Counted from the stretch's first letter, positions 44,959 through 54,271 are shown. The stretch is DNA of 64,000 nucleotides from Roseomonas genomospecies 6 (GCF_008365375.1 NZ_QOKW01000006.1:186001-250000), one strand, 5' to 3'. Numbers and translations are program-made. Notes: generated by a model from the sequence alone, not told the origin.

Positions 44959-44987
44959 TTGACTTTCGCGGCTCTGGAGCGATATTT
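44959..44987 (+). promoter_or_regulatory. Sigma70-like promoter for 45013-45249
   Basis: TTGACT (44959-44964), a 17-base spacer and ATATTT (44982-44987). The expected transcript start, about 44995, leaves a short leader with GAGGAAT before the ATG at 45013. Confidence 0.6.
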
Positions 44988-45012
44988 TGATCAGGAAGCG
45001 AGGAATATCCCC

Positions 45013-45249
45013 ATGACCACAGATGCGATTGAAACCGGCATCGTCACGCAAAGCCGTGTTGGGCAGGGTTTGTTCGCCCGCATCCGTTTCTGGCTGATGT
45101 CCCACATAGGACCGCAGTATCGCATAACGGACAAAGGGCTGGAGATGAATTTCGCCGCTTCCATCGCGTTCACGGAAAGGCATGGCGCTCGGAACGCCAA
45201 GGCCATAGGATCGGCTGCCAGAAGCGCTCCTCTTGCCATGAAACGATAA
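45013..45249 (+). CDS. Small unknown protein
   Basis: A 78-residue frame with GAGGAAT eight bases before the ATG and a promoter just upstream. No family recognised; its sequence (FARIRFWLMSHIG in the middle) is not membrane-like throughout. Base composition is less GC-rich than neighbours. An in-frame ATG at 44932 lies upstream of the promoter and is less likely. Coding status moderately supported. Confidence 0.5.
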   Translation: MTTDAIETGIVTQSRVGQGLFARIRFWLMSHIGPQYRITDKGLEMNFAASIAFTERHGARNAKAIGSAARSAPLAMKR

Positions 45250-45297
45250 GCGTCCTACTGGCGTCCATTCACCCTTGCTGATCGAGATATAAAAACG

Positions 45298-45840
45298 ATG
45301 CTCTGGTTAACAGAGCCGCAGCCCACCGTGTCTTTTTCGGACATGGCCGCGCGCGTCTTTCAAGAGAGCAACCAGAATATTTACGGCGCTCTGAAAGACG
45401 TTGGGATCTACCTTCATTCGCATCCGCGCCTCGATCACGGCAATCTCCTGGACGCAGAAGACGAGTTCAGGCGCCTGGGTTCAACGCTCACGCGCGAAAT
45501 GGCATTGCGGTTCGGAGCCGAAGTTTGCGTGATGTGGGCCGTGGCGGCCGCCATCATGGCCTCTTGTCCCATCGAAGCCCCCGACGTTACCAACGACGAC
45601 ATTGCTCCTGAGACGATACGCATCTGGGTCAATGGCTTCTTCGCCTTCGCGGTGGCAGCGGCCAACGTCTCCCTCGTTATCAAGAAGCCGATGGACGGGC
45701 CGATTCTCGATCTGTCGGAATTCTACGCCTTCACCATCGCTTCCGTGCGGCAGGAATCGGGGCTTATTGCCATGAAATTCTTCTGGCATGCCCACGTCCG
45801 TCGCCGCTTTCCGCTTCGCGGTTTCCGGCTGTCGCGCTGA
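45298..45840 (+). CDS. Unknown protein in an AT-richer island
   Basis: The 180-residue product is not recognised. It has helical regions with EVCVMWAVAAAIMASC and WVNGFFAFAVAAANVSLVIKK, but no signal peptide. Its codon use is less GC-biased than the surrounding genes, as in 45013-45249, which hints at recent acquisition of this roughly 0.9-kb island. Weak ribosome-binding sequence. It converges with recG. Confidence 0.65.
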   Translation: MLWLTEPQPTVSFSDMAARVFQESNQNIYGALKDVGIYLHSHPRLDHGNLLDAEDEFRRLGSTLTREMALRFGAEVCVMWAVAAAIMASCPIEAPDVTNDDIAPETIRIWVNGFFAFAVAAANVSLVIKKPMDGPILDLSEFYAFTIASVRQESGLIAMKFFWHAHVRRRFPLRGFRLSR

Positions 45841-45871
45841 GCAGCGAGGCAACCCTCAAGCCCGACCGCCA

Positions 45872-47953
45872 TCACCCCGACCGCAACGTCTTCGCCGCGG
45901 CATCGCGCTCGAACAGATACAGCAGAGTCCGCAACGCCTGACCGCGCTCGCCGGCCAGGTCAGGATCGCGGTCCACGATCAGCTTCGCGTCGTCGCGGGC
46001 GGCGGCGAGCAGGTCGCCGTGCACCGCCAGATCGGCCATGCGGAACTCCGGCAGGCCCGATTGGCGGGTGCCCAGCACCTCGCCCGCGCCGCGCAGCCGC
46101 AAATCCTCCTCCGCGATGACGAAGCCGTCCTCGGTGTCGCGCATCGTCTTCAGACGGGCGCGCGCCGTCTCGGTCAATTGCGGATCGAACATCAGCAGGC
46201 AGGAGGACGGCTTCTCGCCGCGCCCCACCCGGCCGCGAAGCTGATGAAGCTGGGCGAGGCCGAAGCGCTCGGCGTGCTCGATCACCATGACGGTGGCCTC
46301 GGGCACGTTCACGCCGACCTCGATGACCGTGGTGGCGACCAGGACATCCAGGTTCCCGGCCTGGAAGGCGGCCATCACCGCGTCCTTGTCCGGCCCGCGC
46401 ATCTTGCCGTGCACCAGCCCCACCCGGTCGCCGAAGGTCGCCCGCAGGAAGGCGTGGCGCTCCGTCGCGGCGGCGAGGTCGGTCTGTTCCGATTCGTCCA
46501 CCAGCGGGCAGACCCAATAGACCCGCGCGCCCTCCTGCACCTTGCGGTGGATGCCGTGGACCACCTCCTCCAGCCGGTCGAGCGCGATGGTCACGGTCTG
46601 GATCGGCTTGCGTCCCGCCGGCTTCTCGGTCAGGCGCGACACGTCCATGTCGCCGTAGGCGGTCAGGGTCAGCGTGCGCGGGATCGGCGTCGCCGTCATG
46701 ACCAGCACGTCCACCGCGCGCCCTTTGGCGGAGAGCTGGAGCCGCTGGTGGACGCCGAAGCGGTGCTGCTCGTCGATCACCGCCAGGGCGAGGTCCTTGA
46801 AGGCGACATCCTCCTGGAACAGCGCGTGGGTGCCGACCAGAAGCGGCAGTTCGCCCGAGGCCAGCCGGTCCAGCACCGCCTGCCGTGCCTTGCCCTTGTC
46901 GCGCCCGGTCAGCAGGCCGAGGTCCACCCCCGCCGCCTTGCACAGCGGGGCGAGGCTCTCGGCGTGCTGGCGGGCCAGGATCTCGGTGGGCGCCATCAGG
47001 GCGGCCTGATGACCGGCCTCCACCGCATTTAGCATCGCCATCAGCGCGACCACCGTCTTGCCGCTGCCGACGTCGCCCTGGAGCAGGCGCAGCATCCGCC
47101 GCTCCGCCGCCATGTCCTCGTAGATTTCCTCCAGCGAGGTGGCCTGGGAGCTGGTCAGGGCGAAGGGCAGCGCCGCGGCCACCTTGGCGCGCAGCCGCCC
47201 GTCCCCCTGAATGACCCGGCCCGACAGGCGGCGCTGCTGCATGCGGACCAGCGTCAGGGCGAGCTGGTTCGACAGAAGCTCGTCATAGGCCAGCCTTCGG
47301 CGGATCGGATTGGTCGGGGCGAGGTCGGCCTCGTCCTCCGGCGTGTGGGCACGGCGGATCGATTCGTGCCACGTCGGCCAGCCGTTGCGGGCGCGCCACG
47401 CGGCGTCCTGCCATTCGGGAAGCTCCGGCACGTCGTTCAGCATGGCGCGCACGGCCTTGCGCAGCGTCTTGGCCGGAAGCCCGGCGGTCATAGGATAGAC
47501 CGGCTCCACCGCCTCGATCTCGTCCTTCGATTCCAGCGGAACCACGGCGTCGGGGTGGGTGATCTGCGGCGTGTCGTGGAACCATTCCACCTTGCCGGAC
47601 ACCACCACCGTTTTGCCGACGGGCATCTGCCGCTCCAGCCAGTCGCCCTTCACATGGAAGTAGATCAGTTCCAGCACGCCCGTCTCGTCGGTGCAGCGGA
47701 CCTTGTAGGGATGGCGGGAGTTGAGCGGGGCGGCGTGCGAATCGATGCGCACCGTCATGGTGGCGATCCGACCGTTCGGCGCCTCGGCGATCTTCGGCGC
47801 GTAGCGGCGGTCGATGACACCGGACGGCAGGTGCCACAGCAAATCCACGACCTGCGGACCGGCCAGCTTTTCGACGAGCTTGCCCAGCCGGGGACCGAGG
47901 CCGGGGAGCGCCGTGACCGGACGGAACAGGGGGAAGAGAACGACGGGACGCAC
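45872..47953 (-). CDS. recG: ATP-dependent DNA helicase RecG
   Basis: RecG remodels stalled replication forks and Holliday junctions. The 693-residue protein has the wedge OB-fold domain (about 60-230), the helicase motifs LLQGDVGSGKTVVALMAM (Walker A), VIDEQHRFGV (DEQH box), VMTATPIPRT and the C-terminal QLRGRVGRG, and the RecG tail LRTLLYLFERD. Start uncertain: GTG 47953 gives the conserved RPVVLFPLFRPVTALPGLG N-terminus; an ATG at 47998 adds 15 residues. In many relatives recG neighbours sdhE-mfd; here those genes are 10 kb away. Confidence 0.95.
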   Translation of the reverse strand: MRPVVLFPLFRPVTALPGLGPRLGKLVEKLAGPQVVDLLWHLPSGVIDRRYAPKIAEAPNGRIATMTVRIDSHAAPLNSRHPYKVRCTDETGVLELIYFHVKGDWLERQMPVGKTVVVSGKVEWFHDTPQITHPDAVVPLESKDEIEAVEPVYPMTAGLPAKTLRKAVRAMLNDVPELPEWQDAAWRARNGWPTWHESIRRAHTPEDEADLAPTNPIRRRLAYDELLSNQLALTLVRMQQRRLSGRVIQGDGRLRAKVAAALPFALTSSQATSLEEIYEDMAAERRMLRLLQGDVGSGKTVVALMAMLNAVEAGHQAALMAPTEILARQHAESLAPLCKAAGVDLGLLTGRDKGKARQAVLDRLASGELPLLVGTHALFQEDVAFKDLALAVIDEQHRFGVHQRLQLSAKGRAVDVLVMTATPIPRTLTLTAYGDMDVSRLTEKPAGRKPIQTVTIALDRLEEVVHGIHRKVQEGARVYWVCPLVDESEQTDLAAATERHAFLRATFGDRVGLVHGKMRGPDKDAVMAAFQAGNLDVLVATTVIEVGVNVPEATVMVIEHAERFGLAQLHQLRGRVGRGEKPSSCLLMFDPQLTETARARLKTMRDTEDGFVIAEEDLRLRGAGEVLGTRQSGLPEFRMADLAVHGDLLAAARDDAKLIVDRDPDLAGERGQALRTLLYLFERDAAAKTLRSG

Positions 47954-48057
47954 GGGAATGGAGTCTCGGCAGAGGGAAGCAGGGCCTGTGGCACCCATTC
48001 AAGCCCGCCGAGGGGGCTCCACGTCAAGCGTGGCGGTTCCGGAGGTGGATGCGATGG

Positions 48058-48240
48058 GGAAAAGAAGACGGCGGTGTGCAAGGGCTTGGGGGGAAGCCTG
48101 GGCGGGGGACGCCGAACCAAGGCAAAAACCCTTTGCACACCGCCGCAAGAAACGATCCGGGGGTATGCGGGAACATTCCGGATCGTGTGTGGCCGGCGGC
48201 GGGAACCGCCGGTGGATGACTCGCCAGTAATCAAACGTCG
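48058..48240 (-). ncRNA. Candidate structured small RNA or leader between cobQ and recG
   Basis: Three hairpins occur in order on the minus strand: CCGGCGG/CCGCCGG (48193-48212), CGATCCGG/CCGGATCG (48153-48185) and a long stem CGGCGGTGTGCAAAGGG with CCCTTGCACACCGCCG (48069-48145, one bulge). The last is followed by TCTTCTTTTCC, a terminator-like tail. The large loop on this strand is C-rich (GTCCCCCGCCCAGGC...CCCCCC), a type of loop able to pair with ribosome-binding sites. A 10-bp hairpin, CCACG/CGTGG, lies at 48019-48033. No known RNA family recognised. The region 47954-48325 has no protein gene. Confidence 0.45.
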
Positions 48241-48325
48241 TCAATGACCCTATATCTAGCGCCCCCCGCCTGACCCCAGCGTTGCGGGATCATGAAATCG
48301 GCGTCATGAAGCGCCGCCCTGCCCT

Positions 48326-49801
48326 TCACCGCGCCGCGGCCAGCAGGGCGTCGATGTCCACATGCTCCTCCAGCCGGCTGGCGATGCGGTCCAGCGCCTG
48401 TTCGACCGTGGCGGCGTAGGATTCGCCGGACGCCTCGGCCCCCAGCCCCTTCAGGAAGGCGGCGCGGAATCCGTCCGCCCCGAACAGGCCGTGAAGATAG
48501 CAGCCCATCACCCGCCCGTCGGCGGACAGCGCCCCGTCCGTCCGTCGTCCGTCCGCCAGGGTCAGCATCGGACGGGCGCGGTCCGGCCCCTCGGTGCGGC
48601 CCATGTGCATCTCATAGCCGGCGACGGCGGCCCCGGTGACGGCATCCGTCCCGGTCGCCACCTCCAGCACCTTCGGCCCCTTGAGCACGGTTTCCACGTC
48701 CAGCAGGCCGAGCCCTTCGGCCTCGCCCGGCGGCCCCTCGATGCCGTCCGGGTCGGCGATGCGGCGGCCCAGCATCTGGTAGCCGCCGCAGATGCCCAGC
48801 ACCCGTCCGCCGCGCCGCCGATGGGCGGCCAGATCGACGTCCCAGCCCTGGGCGCGCAGCACGGCCAGATCGGCGATGGTCGCCTTGGTGCCCGGCAGGA
48901 TGACCAGATCGGCGTCGCACGGCAGCGGCTGGCCGCGCGGCACCATGGACAGGGCCACGTCCGGCTCCTGGGCCAGCGGGTCGAAATCGTCGAAGTTGGC
49001 GATGCGCGACAGCATCGGCACGGCGACGCGCAGCCGCCCCCCGGAGCGCGCCTTCCAGGTGTCCAGCGCCACCGCGTCCTCCGCCGGCAGCAACGACGCA
49101 TCGGCCAGCCAGGGCACCACGCCGAATCCGCGCCAGCCCGTCCGCTCCGCAATGACCGAAAGGCCGCCGTCGAACAGCCGCACGTCGCCGCGGAACTTGT
49201 TGATGAGGAAACCCGCCACCAGAGCCCGTTCCTCCGGCGGCAGCAGGGCGTGGGTGCCGACGAGGCTGGCGATCACCCCGCCGCGGTCGATGTCGCCCAC
49301 CAGAACCACCGGCACGCCCGCCGCGGTGGCGAAGCCCATGTTGGCGATGTCGCCGGCCCGCAGATTGACCTCCGCCGGGCTGCCCGCCCCTTCCACCACC
49401 ACCACATCGGCTTCGGCCTTCAGCCGCTCGAAGCTGTCGAGCACGGTGGGGAGAAGCTGCCCCTTGCGCGACTGGTAGTCGCCGGCCCGCGCCGTTCCCG
49501 CCACGACGCCGCGCACCACGACCTGCGAACCGACGTCCGACTGCGGCTTCAGCAGCACCGGGTTCATGTGGACCGACGGCGCCACACCGCAGGCCCGCGC
49601 CTGGAGCGCCTGGGCGCGCCCGATCTCCCCGCCGTCGGCGGTGACGGCGGCGTTGTTGGACATGTTCTGCGGCTTGAAGGGCCGCACGGACAGCCCGCGC
49701 CGCACCAGCGCCCGGCAGACCCCGGCCACCAGAAGCGACTTGCCCACGTCGGAGCCGGTGCCCTGGAACATGATCGCGCGCGGCGCCTTCGCTCCGGCCA
49801 T
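48326..49801 (-). CDS. cobQ: Cobyric acid synthase
   Basis: CobQ amidates four side chains of adenosylcobyrinic a,c-diamide using glutamine and ATP. The 491-residue protein has an N-terminal synthetase domain ([39 protein letters not shown]) and a C-terminal class I glutamine amidotransferase domain with the nucleophile in [12 protein letters not shown] and a catalytic His in LHGLF. Its start is three bases from the cobO stop. Cob genes here are in one minus-strand unit. Confidence 0.97.
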   Translation of the reverse strand: MAGAKAPRAIMFQGTGSDVGKSLLVAGVCRALVRRGLSVRPFKPQNMSNNAAVTADGGEIGRAQALQARACGVAPSVHMNPVLLKPQSDVGSQVVVRGVVAGTARAGDYQSRKGQLLPTVLDSFERLKAEADVVVVEGAGSPAEVNLRAGDIANMGFATAAGVPVVLVGDIDRGGVIASLVGTHALLPPEERALVAGFLINKFRGDVRLFDGGLSVIAERTGWRGFGVVPWLADASLLPAEDAVALDTWKARSGGRLRVAVPMLSRIANFDDFDPLAQEPDVALSMVPRGQPLPCDADLVILPGTKATIADLAVLRAQGWDVDLAAHRRRGGRVLGICGGYQMLGRRIADPDGIEGPPGEAEGLGLLDVETVLKGPKVLEVATGTDAVTGAAVAGYEMHMGRTEGPDRARPMLTLADGRRTDGALSADGRVMGCYLHGLFGADGFRAAFLKGLGAEASGESYAATVEQALDRIASRLEEHVDIDALLAAAR

Positions 49802-49804
49802 GGC

Positions 49805-50431
49805 TCAGAACTCGATGCCCGGCTGGGCCTTGATGCCCGCCTGGAAGGGGTGCTTGACGAGCGTCATCTCGGTCACGAGGTCGGCGGCCTCGATCAGCTC
49901 CGGCTTCGCGGTGCGGCCGGTGACCAGCACATGCAGCCCCTCCCGCCGCCCGGTCAGCACGGGAAGCACCTCCTCGACCGGCAGGTAGCCCATGCGCAGG
50001 ACGATGTTCAGCTCGTCCAGCACGACGAGGCCGTATTTCGGATCGGCCATCAATTCCTGCGCCTTGGTCCAGGCGGCCTTGGCGGCGGCGATGTCGCGCT
50101 CGCGGTCCTGGGTCTCCCAGGTGAAGCCCTCGCCCATCGTGTGGAAATCCACGAGGTCGTCGAAGCGCTCCAGCGCCACCGTCTCGCCGGTGGACCAGGC
50201 ACCCTTGACGAACTGGACGACGCCCACCCGCATCCCATGCCCGGCGGCGCGCAGGATCAGGCCGAAGGCGGCGGTGGACTTGCCCTTGCCGTTGCCCGTG
50301 TTGACCATCAGCAGGCCCTTCTCCTGCGTCTTGCTGGCCATCACGCGGTCGCGCAGCGCCTTGCGCCGCTTCATCTTCTCGGCGTGGCGGGCATTCTGGT
50401 CGGCATCGTTCCGGTCGGCGTCTTCGGTCAT
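49805..50431 (-). CDS. cobO: Cob(I)yrinic acid a,c-diamide adenosyltransferase (CobA/CobO type)
   Basis: CobO adenosylates the corrinoid cobalt. The 208-residue protein has the P-loop VNTGNGKGKSTAAFG, then VVQFVKGAWSTGE and VLDELNIVLRMGYL, and ends with the family's VTEMTLVKHPFQAGIKAQPGIEF. The start at ATG 50429-50431 overlaps the cobU stop by four bases; the frame is open upstream in antisense DNA. Confidence 0.96.
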   Translation of the reverse strand: MTEDADRNDADQNARHAEKMKRRKALRDRVMASKTQEKGLLMVNTGNGKGKSTAAFGLILRAAGHGMRVGVVQFVKGAWSTGETVALERFDDLVDFHTMGEGFTWETQDRERDIAAAKAAWTKAQELMADPKYGLVVLDELNIVLRMGYLPVEEVLPVLTGRREGLHVLVTGRTAKPELIEAADLVTEMTLVKHPFQAGIKAQPGIEF

Positions 50432-50952
50432 GGCTTTTCCCCTTTCAGCAGCAGCGGCAGCCCGGCGGCGACGAAAGCCACCCGGTTCGCGACGGCGGCG
50501 ATATCCTGATGCAGCCGCCCGGCGTGGTCGCGGAAGCGCCGGGCCAGCGCGTTGTCCGGCACGATGCCCAGGCCGACTTCGTTGGACACCAGCACCACCC
50601 GCCCCTCCACCCCGGCCAGGGCGGCCAGCAGGTCGGCGGAGCGGGCGGCCACGTCGGCCTCCGCCATCATCAGATTGGACAGCCACAGCGTCAGGCAATC
50701 GACCAGAACGCCCGTCCCTGTCGCGGCGTGGCGGCGCAGCGCGCCGGACAGGTCCAACGGTTCCTCCACCGTGGTCCAGCCGGGGCCGCGGTCCTCCTTG
50801 TGACGGGCGACGCGGTCGGCCATCTCGGCGTCCCAGATCCGGGCCGTGGCGATGTAGACCCTTGGGCCGGGCGAAGCGGTCACCAGCCCCTCGGCGTACC
50901 GGCTCTTGCCGGAGCGGGCGCCACCCAGGACCAGGGTGATGTCGGTGCTCAT
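50428..50952 (-). CDS. cobU: Bifunctional adenosylcobinamide kinase/guanylyltransferase
   Basis: CobU (CobP) phosphorylates adenosylcobinamide and transfers GMP in nucleotide-loop assembly. The 174-residue protein begins with the P-loop LVLGGARSGKSRYAEGL and has RVYIATARIWDAEMADRVARHKEDRGPGW and VLVDCLTLWLSNL. First gene of a cobU-cobO-cobQ unit. The region upstream shows no B12-box sequence, so no cobalamin riboswitch is visible here. Confidence 0.96.
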   Translation of the reverse strand: MSTDITLVLGGARSGKSRYAEGLVTASPGPRVYIATARIWDAEMADRVARHKEDRGPGWTTVEEPLDLSGALRRHAATGTGVLVDCLTLWLSNLMMAEADVAARSADLLAALAGVEGRVVLVSNEVGLGIVPDNALARRFRDHAGRLHQDIAAVANRVAFVAAGLPLLLKGEKP

Positions 50953-51115
50953 GACGGTCGGGACACCCTTGCTTGCGGAACCGGATGGTTAGCGCAGATG
51001 GCGCCGTGGCGCAAACCACCTTGCCCAACGCGACCACCACGGTTGTCCTCTCCCATCCCCGTCCCTTACCATCCGCCCGCATCCTCTCTTCCCAACGACC
51101 CCGGAGCCGCCGCCC

Positions 51116-52117
51116 GTGACCGACAGCCCCCGGCCCCGCCCGGCCCTGGACAAGGCCATCGCGTTCCTCCGCCGCATCGCCGGAAAGCTTTTCCGGAAGG
51201 CACCGGCCTCCGCGCCGCCCCCAATCCCGGAGAAGCCTGCGCCGACAGTGGAGCCGATGGCCTCCGGAACCTTCGCCAACGGCTCCGGCTCGCTCGCCTA
51301 CCGGCTGTTCGTGCCGCAACGCGCTGTGGAAGGACCCCACCCCCTCCTGGTCATGCTGCACGGCTGCACCCAGTCGCCGGAGGATTTCGCCGCCGGGACC
51401 CGCATGAACCGGCTGGCGGAGGAGGCCGGCTGCCTCGTGCTCTACCCGGAGCAAACGCCCGCGGCGAACGACAAGAAGTGCTGGAACTGGTTCAGCCCAG
51501 ACCACCAGCGCCGCGACCGGGGGGAACCGTCGCTGATTGCCGGGGCCGCGCGGCGGGTCGTGGCGGAGCAGGAGGCCGACCCGCGGCGCGTCTACGTCGC
51601 CGGGATCTCGGCGGGCGGGTCCGCCGCGATGGTGATGGCGACCGCCTATCCGGACCTGTTCGCCGCGGTGGGCGTGCATTCCGGCCTGCCCTACGGCTCG
51701 GCCAGCGGCGTGCCGTCCGCCCTGATGGCGATGAAGAGCGGCTCGTCCCCCGGCCAGCGCCCGGCGGCAGGGGCGCCGGTCGTCCCGGCCATCGTCTTCC
51801 ACGGCGACGCGGACAAGGTCGTGCACCCGCGCAACGGCGACCATGTGACGGCCCAGGTCCTCGCCGCCGCGGGGGAGACGGCGGTGGAAACCGAGGAGGG
51901 ACAGGCGCCCGGCGGACGCGGCTACACCCGCACCGTCCACAAGGACCATGACGGGAAGACGCTGTGCGAGCAATGGACCGTCCATGGCGGCGGCCACGCC
52001 TGGTCCGGCGGAAGCCCGGAGGGCACCTACACCGACCCTCTGGGACCAGATGCCGCGCGGGAAATGCTGCGCTTCTTCCTGTCCCACCGGCACCCGGCAC
52101 CGGCCGGAATCGCCTGA
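51116..52117 (+). CDS. PHB depolymerase/feruloyl-esterase family hydrolase
   Basis: A 333-residue alpha/beta-hydrolase of the poly(3-hydroxybutyrate) depolymerase family. Active-site elements visible are HGCTQSPEDFA (oxyanion region), the nucleophile serine in VAGISAGGSAAM, the aspartate in HGDADKVVHP and the histidine in HGGGHAWSGG. There is no convincing signal peptide; the N-terminus is basic and proline-rich. Substrate could be PHB oligomers or another ester. GTG 51116 start has CCGGAGCC upstream. Divergent from cobU. Confidence 0.85.
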   Translation: MTDSPRPRPALDKAIAFLRRIAGKLFRKAPASAPPPIPEKPAPTVEPMASGTFANGSGSLAYRLFVPQRAVEGPHPLLVMLHGCTQSPEDFAAGTRMNRLAEEAGCLVLYPEQTPAANDKKCWNWFSPDHQRRDRGEPSLIAGAARRVVAEQEADPRRVYVAGISAGGSAAMVMATAYPDLFAAVGVHSGLPYGSASGVPSALMAMKSGSSPGQRPAAGAPVVPAIVFHGDADKVVHPRNGDHVTAQVLAAAGETAVETEEGQAPGGRGYTRTVHKDHDGKTLCEQWTVHGGGHAWSGGSPEGTYTDPLGPDAAREMLRFFLSHRHPAPAGIA

Positions 52118-52215
52118 GGCTGCGGCGGCACTTTTGCACAGCCGATTCCGGGCCGCCGCTGCCATAATCCCCGCCTCACAACCCCGCCCGCAACCACCAA
52201 CGCACCGATCCGGCC

Positions 52216-52491
52216 ATGCGCTCCACCGCCCTCCCCTCGGCAATCCTCTGCGCCGTCGCCCTGTGCCTGTCGGCATCGCCCCCGGCGCAGGCCGCCAACG
52301 TCTCCGCCGGGCAGGCCGAGGCGAAGGAGGCCGCCAAGTCGCTGGGCAACTGCACGCCCGGCAAGGTGGAGGTGATGAGCTACGCGCCGGGCCGGTCCGG
52401 CCAGACCGTGTTCAAGGTGGCCTGCACGGAGGAGAAGGAAACCTTCGTGCTGGTGCAATGCCGGTCGAGAATCTGCACGCTGATGCGCTGA
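52216..52491 (+). CDS. Small secreted protein, unknown
   Basis: The 91-residue precursor has a signal peptide (about residues 1-26, ending QAANVS) and a mature part with three cysteines (LGNCTPG, KVACTEE, VQCRSRICTL). No family recognised. Probably periplasmic with one or two disulfides. Confidence 0.7.
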   Translation: MRSTALPSAILCAVALCLSASPPAQAANVSAGQAEAKEAAKSLGNCTPGKVEVMSYAPGRSGQTVFKVACTEEKETFVLVQCRSRICTLMR

Positions 52492-52556
52492 TTCATCGCT
52501 TGTTAACGGGGGGTGCCTGGAATCGGACTCGAACACGGCGTGGGGTGGATTTGATC

Positions 52557-52946
52557 ATGAGGCTCGCTCAGGCAATCACGGCGCTCGCGCTGGCGGCCCT
52601 CCCGCTGGGCGCCTGCAGCGGACCGATGATGGTGGCAAGCGTGGGCGCCGACCTGGCCTCCGTCACCAGCACCAAGAAGACGCTCGGCGACCATCTGGTT
52701 TCCGCGGCGACGGGGCGCGACTGCTCCACCATCACCTTCTCCGAAACCGGCCACTATTGTCCGGAAAAGGTCTATGTCGACCGGTCCCGCCTCTACTGCT
52801 ACCGCACGCTGGCGGACGTGGACTGCCACCACATTCCCGACCCCCACAAGAACGGCCACACCGCGCTCGCCAGCCCGCCGCCGGACCTGAAGCCGGAACC
52901 ACGGCAGCCGGGCTGGATCGAGCGGATGATGACGGCGGCGGAATAA
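52557..52946 (+). CDS. Lipoprotein, unknown
   Basis: A 129-residue precursor with a signal peptide and lipobox LGAC (cysteine about residue 20), followed by a cysteine-bearing domain (GRDCSTITFSETGHYCPE, LYCYRTLADVDCHHIP) and a proline-rich tail. No named family recognised, though the TGRDCSxxxF / YCYRTLxxVDC pattern is common in alphaproteobacterial lipoproteins. ATG 52557 lies directly behind a GGGTGGATTTGATC leader. Confidence 0.8.
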   Translation: MRLAQAITALALAALPLGACSGPMMVASVGADLASVTSTKKTLGDHLVSAATGRDCSTITFSETGHYCPEKVYVDRSRLYCYRTLADVDCHHIPDPHKNGHTALASPPPDLKPEPRQPGWIERMMTAAE

Positions 52947-52967
52947 TCCCTGCGGAGAATCCGCCCG

Positions 52968-53426
52968 TCAGCGCATCTTCTTTGCCACGAAGGCCTTGGC
53001 GAGGGTCATCATCGCCTTCTCATGGGTGCCGCCGCCCTGACCGCCCGCGCCTGCGGGAACCGTCATGGTGGCGGATTTCATCGCACCGGGCGAAGCGGCG
53101 CGGGCGCGCGGCGCCGGGGCGTCCTCTCCGGGATCGCGGCCCAGGCGGCTCAGCACGTCGGCCAGCGCCTCCTTGCTCAGCGCCGAGTCCGCGGCGGCAC
53201 GGGACCGCCCCGGCCCCGCCGGTGCGGCACGGCCGGAGGCCGACGGGCGGGCGCCCCGCTCCACCGCCGCCGCCGCGATCGCCTTCAGGAAGGGCTGTGC
53301 GATGCCCAGGAGAAGCTGGGGGTCCTCGACCGCCCAGGCCATCAGCAGCTTCTGCGCGGTGGCCCGGCTTCCCTTGGCCGCCACCAGCGCGTCGCGCACC
53401 TTGCCGTCCACATAGGAATTCGCCAT
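52968..53426 (-). CDS. Unknown alanine-rich protein
   Basis: The 152-residue product begins MANSYVDGKVRDALVAAKGS, has a helical segment (PQLLLGIAQPFLKAIAAAA), a flexible arginine/proline-rich middle and a short basic end (AKAFVAKKMR). No family recognised and no signal peptide. Start at ATG 53424-53426; the longer frame to 53543 is unlike a protein N-terminus. Confidence 0.65.
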   Translation of the reverse strand: MANSYVDGKVRDALVAAKGSRATAQKLLMAWAVEDPQLLLGIAQPFLKAIAAAAVERGARPSASGRAAPAGPGRSRAAADSALSKEALADVLSRLGRDPGEDAPAPRARAASPGAMKSATMTVPAGAGGQGGGTHEKAMMTLAKAFVAKKMR

Positions 53427-53589
53427 CGCCCGCAAGCCTCCGACCGCCGCGGACCCCGATCCGCGGAACCTCGCGACTCTCGGGCGGCAAGGGTTAACAA
53501 AGGGTTGCAAAAGCGGGCCTCCAAACGCGGCAGGACGCCCCACGGGCTGGGCGGTTGCACGGCGGGGCGGGAAGGGCGATAGTGGCCCT

Positions 53590-54243
53590 ATGCTGATCGA
53601 AACCTACGCCGACCTGATCTGCCCCTGGTGCTACATCGGAAAGCGGCGTCTCGCCCGTGCTCTGGCCGACCGGCCGAGGGTGCAGGTGGAGCTGCGCTGG
53701 CAGCCTTTCCAGCTCAACCCGGACATGGCGCCGGGCGGGATGGAGCGCAGCGCCTATCTGGCGGCCAAGTTCGGCGGAGCGGAGCGGGCGCGCCAGATCC
53801 ATCTGGTGGTGCAGGAAACGGCGGAGCGCGATGGCCTGCCGCTGCGCCTGGACCGCGTCCGCCGCACGCCGAACAGCTTCGACGGGCACCGGCTGATCCG
53901 CATCGCCTCCCGCCATGGGCTGGGCGACCGTATGGCCGACGCGCTGTTCCACGCCTATTTCGTGGATGGGCTGGACATCGGCGACCGCGACACGCTGGCC
54001 GCGACCGCCGCCGGGCTGGGCTTCGACTTCGCGGAGATCAAGAGCCTGCTGTCCGGCGACGCGGAAACCACGGCGGTCTTCAACGCCGACGCCACGGCGC
54101 GGCAACTCGGCCTGCAGGCGGTGCCCTGCTACGTCTTCAACCGGCGCTACGCGCTTTCCGGCGCTCAGGAACCGGCCAGCTTCCTCCCGCTTCTCGACCT
54201 TGCGGTGGAGGAGCAGGAAGGCGTGACGGCGGCGGCCGACTGA
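53590..54243 (+). CDS. DsbA-family thioredoxin-fold oxidoreductase (FrnE-like)
   Basis: The 217-residue protein has the thioredoxin-like redox motif Cys11-Pro-Trp-Cys14 in ADLICPWCYIGKRRL, no signal peptide, and an inserted helical domain, as in cytosolic FrnE/HCCA-isomerase-like proteins. A C-terminal VPCYVFNRRYALSGAQEPASF segment with the cis-proline region follows the family. It probably acts on small thiols or cytosolic disulfides. It is 28 bases upstream of arfB and may be co-transcribed. Confidence 0.9.
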   Translation: MLIETYADLICPWCYIGKRRLARALADRPRVQVELRWQPFQLNPDMAPGGMERSAYLAAKFGGAERARQIHLVVQETAERDGLPLRLDRVRRTPNSFDGHRLIRIASRHGLGDRMADALFHAYFVDGLDIGDRDTLAATAAGLGFDFAEIKSLLSGDAETTAVFNADATARQLGLQAVPCYVFNRRYALSGAQEPASFLPLLDLAVEEQEGVTAAAD

Positions 54244-54271
54244 TGGCCCTGGACCGTCCGGACCTCCGCCC

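Noticed and set aside
48000..48234. Minus-strand frame of about 160 codons overlapping the recG start region
   Set aside because: Out of frame with recG, proline/arginine-rich and interrupted by the strong hairpins; better explained as folded non-coding sequence.
50953..51115. Possible cobalamin riboswitch before cobU
   Set aside because: No B12-box or recognisable riboswitch core in this 163-base gap on either strand.
52511..52540. tRNA-like 3' fragment on the minus strand (GTTCGAGTCC... AGGCACC)
   Set aside because: The bases flanking the TTCGAGT loop do not pair and no matching 5' acceptor or anticodon arm is found upstream, so it is probably a chance match, not a tRNA or attachment site.
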